Shown here piece after piece: positions 55,577-64,000 of a DNA stretch of 64,000 bases (position 1 is its first letter; every line of letters begins with the position of its first letter). The notes below the pieces were generated by a model that did not search any database, had not been told where the DNA came from, and saw nothing but the letters and a program-made list of their open reading frames with translations. The stretch is from Otatea glauca. Taxonomy: Eukaryota > Streptophyta > Magnoliopsida > Poales > Poaceae. The stretch is from contig CM070723.1 of NCBI GenBank assembly GCA_036346275.1, forward strand, positions 54,328,743-54,392,742. Reading direction: 5' to 3'. Both the position numbers and the translations under genes were made by a program.

Positions 55577-56661
55577 TTACCCTTCCGATGCCGGGTGAAG
55601 GTCGCCATGGAACCCCAACCTAGCACGCTGAACAAGGGTGCTAAGGTTGAGGAGGGTCATCTCTCCATCAAGTCGCGAGCACCCTTCCTTGCGCTGCATT
55701 CTCCCGAATGGCGCTGCGTGAACTTCCAAACATCGCGGAGAGGCGACCCATCTCGGGCACGTCCGATCGCCGTGGCCGGTGTGACCCGTGTAGACAAAGT
55801 CTTCGCTCTCAAGTAGAACCACTTCTTCGTGGCGGAAGGCCAACACTCCTTCAGACGCACGGGAACTCATCCTCATGCCGCAGGCGCTGAAAATGGAGCC
55901 TAAGGGCCCCCTCACGGAGGGCCCTTGTTGGGAGCGAAAGAAGTAGTCAAACAGGGCGACGGATGGCTCCACGGGCGTCCCGGGGACAACTGTCTCGCAC
56001 AGCCACAAGAAGATCCTTAGCCGAACGAAGAGGCTCGGGCTAAGGTGAGAAAGCTCCACCCCCAACGCCTGAGTATACCTCTTGATAAATGGGTGCATCG
56101 GGAGCCCGAAGCCAACATCCACCCAAGCCTTGAGAGCCACGACATACCCCGGCGGAGGGTTGGGACTCTCCCTGGCGCAGGGAAGTCCACATCCTTCGGG
56201 GAGAGACGACTCTTCCGATGAGAGAGCTTCTCCCCGTTGGTGAGCTCCGATGGCCCGGGGTCCACCTTCGTTTCTTCCGAAGCAAACCCTTCGTCGCCTA
56301 TCGGTTCCGCAAAGGTGGCAGGGTTAACGGGCCCCATCATGTCCACGTCCCTCGCATGGTGATCCTCTCCGCGGAAGGGTTTGCTCTTCCCCCTTCCTCT
56401 CGCAGAGATGGACTCATCCACCTTGCCCTTACCCTCAGCAGGGGGCCGTGGGGCGGCCACCGCGACAAAAATAAAATCACCCTTAGTGATGCTCACCGTG
56501 AACAACCAAATAAAAGAGACGTTGAACATCACTGCGATCATGGCTTTACCCATGAAGTCCTGACTCCTTGCTTCCCTCAAGAACCTGCCACACCGAACCA
56601 AAGGGTCAGAATCACGTAAAATCACACAAGCGCATGCCTCCGGGCCCTGATGCTCACGCAC
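55577..56661 (-). pseudogene. Tat antisense ORF with Transposase_28-like domain
   Basis: The minus strand at 56140-55577 reads VDVGFGLPMHPFIKRYTQAL, LSPSLFVRLRIFLWLCET and SVALFDYFFRSQQ, the pattern of the 'putative gypsy type transposon' domain (PF04195). Upstream, 56661-56160 has PSELTNGEKLSHRKSRLSPK in another frame, which joins it after a one-base shift near 56150. The gene would be transcribed against the retroelement RNA. No catalytic function is known for this domain. Confidence 0.75.
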
Positions 56662-58765
56662 ACCAGATTGCTCAGGGCATGGCGTGGCATGGTGCGCCGC
56701 TTACTCCTCGTGCCGAAACAAAGTGGGGGCTCACCGTTGAACTGCGCCCGAATTGCCTCCACCAGAGTTTGATATCGATGCCTTCGCTTCTGGCTCCAGA
56801 GTCGCAGGCGGGATCTTTTATACACCTCACTCGAGCCTTCCAGCGCTTCACTCACAGTGAGGGCAGTTAATTCAGTCTAGCTAGAAAATGGAATCACCAC
56901 AAAAGCAAAAAGGGGGTTCCCAGTTTTTCTCCATTACCCGGCGCCCTCTTCACCCGTGATGGAGGTTGCCCAGCCAACGGCGCCAAGGTCTCTCTCTCTC
57001 TGCACTGACGGCACTTTGGCGCTCCTCGTCGTCGGCCAGTTAGCCCATCGCGACTAGCCTCGCGGCGTTTCCTCCTGCGGCGGCTCTCTCTGGCCCTCGT
57101 CTCATGGGCACCTGCCACGGCGACACGCCTCGCGCTCGCTTCTCCGCGGCGGCGGCCGCCGACGCTTTCCTCGTCCCAAGGCAGCTACACACGGCGACTA
57201 CCATGCGGCGCTTCCTCCGCCCGACGGCCGCCTCGACGCCCCCTCGTCTGGCAGCCTGCGCTTCCCGACGACCGCCTCGGTGCTCTCCGCTGCGCCAATG
57301 GCCGCTCTAACGCTCTCGCCACACAGGCGACGATCGCTCGGCTGCCTTGCTCGCGGCGCCTCCTCCAGCGTCAATGGCGCTCCGGCACCTCCTCGTCCCC
57401 GCGACAAGAAGTGAGGTCGCGACGGCCGACGACGGTGGTTTTGCCCCGCGATAGGCCTCCCTTCTCGCATTGCCGAGGCCTCACCAGCCGGCCAGAGCAC
57501 GCTACCGTCGCGCTTTCTCCATCCGCGATGGGGCTCCCGCCGGCAGCGGACGGCAAATGGCTCCAATGGCGCCGGCTAACTAGGGCCTGGGGTGGCGGGG
57601 GCATCCATTTCGTTGTACAGCAAAGGCCCCTGCTCTCTGTCGTGAGACCATCTTGCGTTTCCACTTGCCTTGCTTTAAGTAGGCAGAAGGAAGCACTGGT
57701 TGGCACCTTGGTCAAAAGACTTTATGCAGGCGTCGGCCTCCACGCTTGCTCCTAGAGCGTACATCGCCCAATGGGCGCATGCCCTCGTGTTTTTCCAAAG
57801 GCATGCCCGGGGCGGTAGTCCTGCTCGCCAGCGTAGGCCCCAGCGCCCACTTCTAAGCAAATGACTGTGGAGGAAGCACAGGACAAGCGCCCGTTGTGCC
57901 ATCACTATGAATTTTTCCGGGCGCTGCTCGAATGCCCTTTTTGCTCCAAATAGCTCCCGACCCGGGCGTTGGCCCTAGCGCCCAAAAATCTCCCTGAAGC
58001 CCACTGTCCAGTACCTCCTGCCGATGGCGCAAAAAAGGCTCCCATAAGCACTGGGGGGTTTCCTCTGCTCTCTAGGATAGCTAGTACTGAAGGGGACGTT
58101 ATGTGCTACAACTTCACAGGGGCATATACATATCATATGTTTCCAGTAGGTTCCCCACAAGACCGACTCGGGCGCTAGGCTTAACGCCCGGGGGGCAACG
58201 GGCGTTGTCCATACCGCCCCAGAGAAGGGCCTCGGACGCATACTCCTACGCCCGGGCTTTGCCAGCACGCAGGTGGTAGGTAGCCATGAGGGCTCTCCTC
58301 GGGAGGCATGCAAGGAAGTCCTTCCTGCGGCTGGCTTTCGTATGCATAAAGTAAGACCTCCAGCCTCCAGGGCTTTTCCTTTTAGGCGAGAGTCTTCGCG
58401 AGCGCACGCCCTAGCGCCCAAAAAACCAGCCTTGGGCACTGCCCCACGCCTCCCCCGGTTGCCAGTACAGGAGGGATATCATGGTCCCTGTGGCGGTGGG
58501 GCGTTGCCTAAAACACCCATCCCTGGTTTCTCTATGTGGTAGAGTTTCCAAGTCCCGCTCAGTCCAAGCCGTAGGGGGGCACTAGTGCAAGCGCTCGGAG
58601 TCAATACAGCCGATGTCAAAAGGGGTGCCTGATGCGGCCCGAGGGATAAAAGGGACCTCCTGACCCCAGAATGCCTCTCTAAACATCCAGAGGGTATCCC
58701 CCTGAAGCCTATAGACGTGCTCATCTTCTATCTCCTTTTTGCCCCTCGGATGCCTCTGATGCCAT
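56662..58765 (+). other. GC-rich 3' untranslated spacer of the Tat element
   Basis: About 2.1 kb. 57000-57580 is CpG-rich with CGCCGCC/GGCGGCG words; 57900-58450 repeats GCGCCC-type phrases (CTAGCGCCCAAAAA occurs at 57973 and 58411). ORFs on both strands look like composition effects. Confidence 0.5.
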
Positions 58766-58785
58766 CCAAGGGTCAGGGGGGCTGA
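58766..58785 (+). other. Polypurine tract of the Tat element
   Basis: CCAAGGGTCAGGGGGGCTGA ends at the TGTTGGAAG start of the 3' LTR. This is the plus-strand priming position. Confidence 0.65.
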
Positions 58786-59831
58786 TGTTGGAAGAATGCA
58801 TACCAACTCCGAGAAGGGATGCCTAGTTCGCCTCACGTCCTCGCGGCCACAGGGCACTTGGCAAGTGCCCTGGCTGCGAGGAACTTGGCAAGGCAGAGCC
58901 CACTGCGCCGTGGCACTTAGCAAACGCCCTGACCTCAAGGCACTTGGGAAGACCCCTGACCACAGGGCACTTGGCAAGTGCCCTGGCTGCGAGGAACTTG
59001 GCAAGGCAGGAGCCCCTGGCGTCAGGGCACTTAGCAAACGCCCTGACCTCAGGGCACTTAGGAAGACCCCTGACCACAGGGCACTTGGCAAGTGCCCTGG
59101 CTGCAAGGCACTCGGCAAGGCAAGAGCCCCTGGCCCCAGGGCACTTGGCAAGCGCCCTGAGCACCGGGCACTTGGCAAGAGCCCCTGGCCCCAGGACACT
59201 TAGCAAGCGCCCTAATCACAGGGCACTTGGCAAGACTCCCGATTCAAAAGGGCACCCCCAGATACCCAAGGTGATGGGCAGGCACCCTCGAGCCACTTGG
59301 GACTAACCGCTGTATGCACTCCAGTGGGTGCCTCTCGGCCTCTAGATACGCTGGTCTCGCGGGCAACATGCGGAGGTCGCCTCCTACTCCGCAAGGCCGA
59401 CGGAGGCACCTCTCGCCCGCGGATGTCACGGAGGCATCACGTGGGGCCAGAGTCGAGGTCCGCCTCACGAAACGATGACATGGGATCCACTTCCTCTCCC
59501 GAAATGACCAAGATACCTCACTTGAGTCTTTGTAGCAAGGGTAGGATGGTATTTTGTGTAACAGGCTGGGCGCCTATAAAACCCCACTGTAACCCACGCT
59601 TGTGGGAGAAGGCTGATTGAATACAAAAACTAAACGACTGGTGTGTCCCTCGGGAGCCAGGACCAGGAGCCTCCTCCCTACTCCCCCCGGGGAACACACC
59701 GACAGGAGTAGGGCGCCTGCTTAAGCGCCCGAACCTGTATAAACCCTTGTGTCTACTCTCTCTCTCGGACGTAGGCCCGTAAGACGGTCCGCGTCCACTC
59801 TCTCTTGTGTCACGTTTACAAACATACGACA
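58786..59831 (+). repeat. 3' LTR of the Tat element
   Basis: Same ends as the 5' LTR and a TATAAAA box at 59575-59581. It differs by a changed subrepeat count, a small-scale shuffle near 58890-58915 and several single-base losses at 59325-59520. Confidence 0.92.
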
Positions 59832-59836
59832 GATAA

Positions 59837-60180
59837 CCTGCTTCCCTACGCTTAGAGAAACACGCAAACCTGAAACCAGTCAAAGACCTCACACAGGCCA
59901 TGCGAGATTTCGAGTGCGTAACAAACAATTCTGTAGGACAAAAAACGGCGAGCACAAAGAAGTGAATAGGAGCAAAGTAAAATTTGAAAAGACTAATTTA
60001 CGATCGACCGTAGCAATGCTTTCTTACGGACTGCTCATCGCGTAGCACACGTGGAGCCACGAAACCAACGACATCGTGGCGTAGGTGGTTCTCCATGCGA
60101 CAGTAGTCTCCTTGATCTTCTACGACAATCAATACCATATTCACTTCCCTTCTACCACATTTTTATGAGTATTGCTAATT
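59837..60180. other. Flank, nothing recognised
   Basis: About 340 bp of mixed sequence right of the Tat insertion. No gene or repeat is recognised. Confidence 0.4.
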
Positions 60181-60585
60181 TTTATGAGTTTTTTAAAACA
60201 AGTATTTTTAACCACTTTCGAAAGTTTTTTAAACGAAATTTTTTGAACCGAAAGTTTGTTAAAATGAAATTTTTCGATCCGAAAGTTTTTGAATCGAAAG
60301 ATTTCAGAGTTGAAACTTTTCGATTTGAATTTTTTTTTGAGTTGAAACTCTCTAATTTAATTTCTTTTTTGAGTTGAAACCTTACAATTTGAATTTTTTG
60401 TTTGAAAATTTTTCGAGTTGAACTTTCAATCCAAACTTTTTGAACTGAAAGTTTCTTGAATCGAAACTTTTGAACTAAAAGCTTTTCAATTGAAAATTTT
60501 ATGAGTGAAACTTTTCGATTATAGATTTTTTGAGTTGAAACTTTGTAAATTGATTTTTTTCATTTAAAACATTTTCAAGAATACC
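60180..60585. repeat. AT-rich degenerate tandem repeat
   Basis: A run of loosely repeated words GAGTTGAAACTTTTCGATTTGA, AACCGAAAGTTT and their variants, with a spacing near 20-25 bp that is not strict. It runs directly into the MITE-like copy c. Confidence 0.6.
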
Positions 60586-60589
60586 ACAT

Positions 60590-60820
60590 AGAAATTTAGA
60601 TGATGTGAAGTCAAGAAAGATGTTGTCTACTATTTAACAGACAATCTTATAGATAGATTTATATTGTATTATTGTACAGACAATCTATTAATTGTATAAG
60701 AAACTATTACATACAACTATATAGATAATCCATTGTATAATTTGCTTTTAATACTATTTATAGGTGATATGAAGGTGCATTACAAACAACTATCGTCTAT
60801 ATCACTATAACTATATAACA
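60590..60820 (-). mobile_element. MITE-like repeat, copy c
   Basis: In reverse this matches 29040-29285 across most of its length: ACATCATCTAAAT, TGTTAAATAGTAGACAACAT, then ATCTATATAGTTGTATGTAA and TGGATTATCTATATAG. Copy a at 2493 is more distant. Noncoding. Confidence 0.6.
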
Positions 60821-61254
60821 AAAAAAAATCACAGCCTATGCACCAACGTGACGCTCTGAAACATACCAGAAACATAGAATTCAGCAGAAACCCAGAGGAA
60901 AACCATTAACACCTGTCCATTAACAGAATGAAGTAAGCAACATAAATAACAAAGAAAGGTTATGCCCTAATGCAAATGTCAACTGAAATGCTACTAATGC
61001 AAGTCCAAGCATGTTTGATCATAGATTCGTAGTAAACATATCACGCACTTTGCCCATATATCAAGTTCTAAATCTGTAAACTATATATAAAATAATTAGC
61101 AAACGTTCATACTTACATGAAGAGATACTTCAACGAAAATGATTTTGGATGACAGATCGATGACCACGAACAAGCAGTACACAATCAGCAGGAACAACAA
61201 TTTGTTTACACTGAACAAGAGATGTTAGATCATTCATCATTGTGGTCACAGTCA
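60821..61254 (-). other. 3' flank of the membrane-protein gene
   Basis: Likely holds its 3' untranslated region and downstream DNA. AT-rich, no other gene. On the minus strand a polyadenylation site cannot be fixed. Confidence 0.45.
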
Positions 61255-62337
61255 TCAGACCGTCTCAGACCTCTCAGCAATTAACAGTGCCTCCAGTTCT
61301 TCTCTCCGTTTATCCAGCTCCTGAAACACAAACCGAATTTGAGGAATGATCAACAGATAACCATGGGGTACCGAACGAAACTATACTTATACACTGTAGT
61401 ATTAAGCCCTCAACATAGCAACTAAGAAGAAATTTTAGCAGCGAGGAGTAAAGGAAGGGCAAAGGCAGTGGAAAAAAACAGATTGTTCTGAACTGTTAAT
61501 GGAAAGCAAAACAAGTCGTAATGGAGAAAACTTATGACACACTTATGCATTAAAATGTACAGTAACCGAAGATCAAACTAAGGCATGTTGAGTAAATTCA
61601 GGCAAGAACCACAGAAAGGATGTTTTACAGCCTGAGAACCATGGGTCAAGCTGCATAAAAACCTACCACTGCACACTCAAGATTCAATGCCATTATTAGG
61701 AAAAATAGGGACCAAGTACTCACATCCAGATCCCTGATTGCTTGCTCTCGTGGTATTGCTTTCTGCTGCCTAGAACGCTTTAAGACACCAAGGCACAATA
61801 TCCCCTACATGTTCAAAGCTTTTTGCACACATCAAAGAAAATGTGGATGTGCAATATAAACAAAAGGCAATGTTGATCATTTGTTCCATTGCGCATTACA
61901 AGATCATACTTTGCTATAATATACATGCCTGGCTAGGGACAAATTCATGAAACTATTAGAGGAAATATCACTTGCTAATGCTTGTAAGAAAAAATTGAGG
62001 CCGTATTCCAAATATTCAACTGGTTCATAAATCATAATGCTATCTAGTCATTCAAGCTCCGGTAGTTACTGAGGTAATTTTCCCAAACAACAAATGATTG
62101 AAAATCTTAATGCATCAATTTTTGCTACCAGAATTGATACCCAGCCATCAGACAGTACCGTGTTTAAATTTTAGAATTAGAAAGGCTGTTGCATAGTGTG
62201 TAAACACATAGTTCTCTAGACTCACCGAGATTATATAGATCAGTCCACATGCAAGAAGCAGATAGCTGGCAATGTCCTGAAGCAAAATCAGATCTCCCCT
62301 TTCAACATTTGGGTATGCCTTTGTCATGATAGCGATG
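61255..62337 (-). CDS. Small membrane protein with C-terminal helix, last three exons
   Basis: Three minus-strand exons join in phase with consensus splice sites: 62337-62226 (acceptor CTGTTCCTGGCAG, donor GTGAGT), 61804-61724 (acceptor CATGTAG, donor GTGAGT) and 61320-61255 (acceptor TGTGTTTCAG, stop TGA). The encoded end has AYPNVERGDLILLQDIASY, a hydrophobic segment LLLACGLIYIISGILCLGVL that can span a membrane, then a charged helix with RRQ/REQAIRDLDELDKRREEL and a short tail. The first exon shown starts in mid-codon, so earlier exons lie further right or outside the window. I do not recognise the family. The clean frame and splice sites argue for a living host gene. Coordinates include introns. 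Confidence 0.75.
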
Positions 62338-63046
62338 CTGCCAGGAACAGAAGGAAAAATGAATTCACAAGAGGAATAGACATGGAAGACATTTCAACAT
62401 CGAGCAAGAATAATCACAAGGATTTTCCCTCAGTTGTTTATGTGCTTACGGCACTTCTCACAGACAAGAAACTTAAAATAAAAATGTTCATGCTCCCAGC
62501 ATTTATGGTGCAGCTGGTCCATGCAACTGTGATAGTTCTTGCTGCATGTGCTGTGAATGTATGTGACGATGTCAATATGGTGAATACCAGCAGGATGATA
62601 CGAGCTTTACTCTGAATTCATGGTCTGTATTGCCAATTTTTCTCATCTCAGTACTATAAAACATTTCACTCGTGTTTACACTTAATATTGTTATTGCATT
62701 TATGATCACCCTGGTTGAAACTATGTAGATGCATTAATATGTCTCGAAACCTAGATAAGCGTGAACAAATTATTCTCGCAAGTCACAACAACGCATGCTA
62801 TGCATGCATGCAACTCTGAACATGTGAGGACCACGATGCACTGGAAGGATGATAAGACTTGTGCGTAACTTACCTTAATACTGCATTTATATGTCATAAG
62901 ATGGTATCAATATAGTGAAGGTTAGAGTTGCTCAGAGCTGACCTTAATATAGCAATAACACTAATATGGCATAAGCATATCATTATCCAATTTAGGGCCA
63001 GTTCATGAAGAAAGCTGTTTTGCCTTGTTTTCTCTTATATGTCATG
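62338..63046 (-). other. Probable intron or 5' region of the membrane-protein gene
   Basis: No exon could be fixed here. A plus-strand ORF (62382-62615) has a hydrophobic stretch but no family resemblance and opposes the gene, so it is not called. Confidence 0.4.
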
Positions 63047-63062
63047 GCTATGCTGACACAGA

Positions 63063-63743
63063 CAACAATAACAACAAAGCCTTTTGTTCCAAACAAGTTG
63101 AGGTAGGCTAGGAATGAAACCCAATCAAAGTCAAAAGACCCCTAAACCTTCGATCTTAGGTCGTGGTTACGGTACGTGAATCGCTAACTTCTATGAACAC
63201 CTATGCAACGCCAACTCCTTAGGTACATTCAAATCCATCAAGTATCTTTTAACTGCTTCTTCCCATGTTAGTCTCGATCGACCTCTACCTCTTATGTTTT
63301 CGAGACAGCTTAAAATTCCACTGTACACCGGTGTCTCATGAGGCATCCGTTGGATACATCCAAACCATCTCAAATGATGTTGGACAATCCTTTCTTCAAT
63401 TGATGCTACCCCAACCCTATAACATATATCATAATTGCGGATTCGATCTCGCCTTGTATTACCACAGATCCATCGCAATATCTGCATCTCTGCTACGCTC
63501 AACTTTTGTACATGTTGTCTTTTCGCAGGTCTGATCAAAGTCCTATAGAACTTACCATTTAACTTTTGAAGGACTTTGCTATCACATAGGACACCAGATG
63601 TTTGGCGCCATTTCACCCACCCTGCTCGTATCATGTGGTTCACATCTTCATTAATCTCACTGTCACTATCTAGCATCGATCCCAAGTATCGAAACGTTTC
63701 CCTTCTAAGCACTACTTTTTCGTCCAGACTAGTATCTCTAGCA
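63063..63743 (-). mobile_element. 5'-truncated RTE-type LINE, 16-bp TSD
   Basis: The minus strand encodes the C-terminal end of an RTE-clade polyprotein: FRYLGSMLDSDSEINEDV, RAGWVKWRQTSGVLCDSK, LSVAEMQILRWICGNTRRD and RGRSRLTWEEAVKRYL. A short internal deletion joins IRPA to KRQHVQ, removing the family's segment there. The 3' end (63063 side) is a GTTGTTATTGTTGT-like tail. GCTATGCTGACACAGA is repeated at 63047-63062 and 63744-63759, a target duplication typical of LINE insertion. Dead on arrival, like most LINE copies. Confidence 0.9.
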
Positions 63744-63769
63744 GCTATGCTGACACAGAGTGTTCGCAA
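63191..63769 (-). pseudogene. RTE LINE polyprotein, C-terminal fragment
   Basis: An open frame of 192 residues inside the LINE. The first codons (MRTLCVSIAARD) run past the truncation point into the target duplication and flanking DNA, so the ORF start is accidental. No catalytic RT motif is included; this part lies after the RT core. Confidence 0.8.
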
Positions 63770-64000
63770 AATAAGTAACTATATATTTATCTTATATATC
63801 TTATAACAACTACGTTTTGTTTTCATGAAGCACCCAATTAGAAATTTACGAATCCATGCCTGATCTCTACAATTTCCGTTGATCTTCTTTTTGTCCTATA
63901 CTCCCATTGATTGCAAAAATGAAAAGAAAAACTAACAAAGCTAGAGGTACAATCTGGATGAGCCTTAGATGACACCAAGCATATAAATGGTCTGCACAAT
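63760..64000. other. Right edge of the window
   Basis: AT-rich noncoding sequence, probably intron or flank of the membrane-protein gene. Nothing recognised. Confidence 0.4.

Larger units (their letters stand above)
45334..59831 (+). mobile_element. Ty3/gypsy retrotransposon of the Tat type, complete ends
   Basis: LTRs of 1060 and 1046 bp, both TGTTGGAAG...TACGACA, enclose gag, protease, RT, RNase H, a second (archaeal-like) RNase H and integrase on the plus strand, then a 6.3-kb tail with a minus-strand ORF region. GATAA is duplicated at 45329-45333 and 59832-59836. The second RNase H plus the antisense ORF between pol and the 3' LTR are marks of the Tat lineage (Ogre, Retand, RIRE2 and Grande relatives). 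The element is 14498 bp. Coding parts carry many one-base frameshifts, so it is not autonomous as read. Confidence 0.92.

Noticed and set aside
57104..57755. Possible captured gene in the Tat 3' spacer
   Set aside because: CpG-rich words and overlapping ORFs on both strands without any recognisable domain or splice structure.
62382..62615. 77-residue plus-strand ORF with hydrophobic stretch
   Set aside because: It opposes the well-supported minus-strand gene, has no family resemblance and lies in what is probably an intron.

Overview
The window reads as plant nuclear DNA from a grass (Poaceae). The evidence is the set of element types, all familiar from grass genomes: a CACTA transposon with a TNPD-type transposase, Ty1/copia and Ty3/gypsy elements of grass type, Tourist-like MITEs, an RTE-type LINE, a DUF538 gene and a small family of NB-ARC genes without LRRs. 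I cannot name the species. Almost everything between the two ends is transposon or pseudogene. The only genes that look like working host genes are the 3' end of a DUF538 gene at the left edge and the last three exons of a small membrane-protein gene at the right (61255-62337, minus strand).

Layout. 1-7487: DUF538 gene end, a repeat pair that may be a small non-autonomous LTR element, a plus-strand NB-ARC remnant, a minus-strand CC-NB-ARC pseudogene (copy 1), two MITEs and an AT-rich repeat. 7488-20472: one CACTA element with both ends and a 3-bp target duplication (AGA). It carries two minus-strand genes, a TNPD transposase and a Ulp1/C48-like gene, each preceded by a copy of the same 340-bp foldback sequence. 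It also holds a 118-bp tandem array and a GC-rich block. 20473-22291: a CC-domain fragment of the NB-ARC family. 22292-32873: a decayed copia element (copia A) broken by two solo LTRs (23474-26676, TSD ACATG; 29892-31529, TSD GCTTA) and a MITE. 32874-36638: a duplicated 5' flank of the NB-ARC family, a truncated gypsy-type LTR and a second plus-strand NB-ARC remnant. 36639-41632: a second copia element (copia B) with a truncated 5' LTR, no gag, and a plastid trnL-UAG fragment inside pol. 41633-45333: NB-ARC pseudogene copies 2 and 3. 45334-59831: a structurally complete Ty3/gypsy element of the Tat type (LTRs, TSD GATAA, second RNase H, antisense ORF). 59832-64000: AT-rich repeat, MITE, host gene and a 5'-truncated RTE LINE with a 16-bp TSD.

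History. The NB-ARC genes are one tandemly duplicated family. Comparing copies gives empty sites for two MITEs, which orders the insertions after the duplications. All three long minus-strand NB-ARC copies are broken within about 110 bp of the P-loop by different lesions, so none encodes an intact protein. The transposons also carry frameshifts and stops; the longest open part is the aRNase H-integrase segment of the Tat element.

All family assignments come from motifs recognised by eye; no database search was run.
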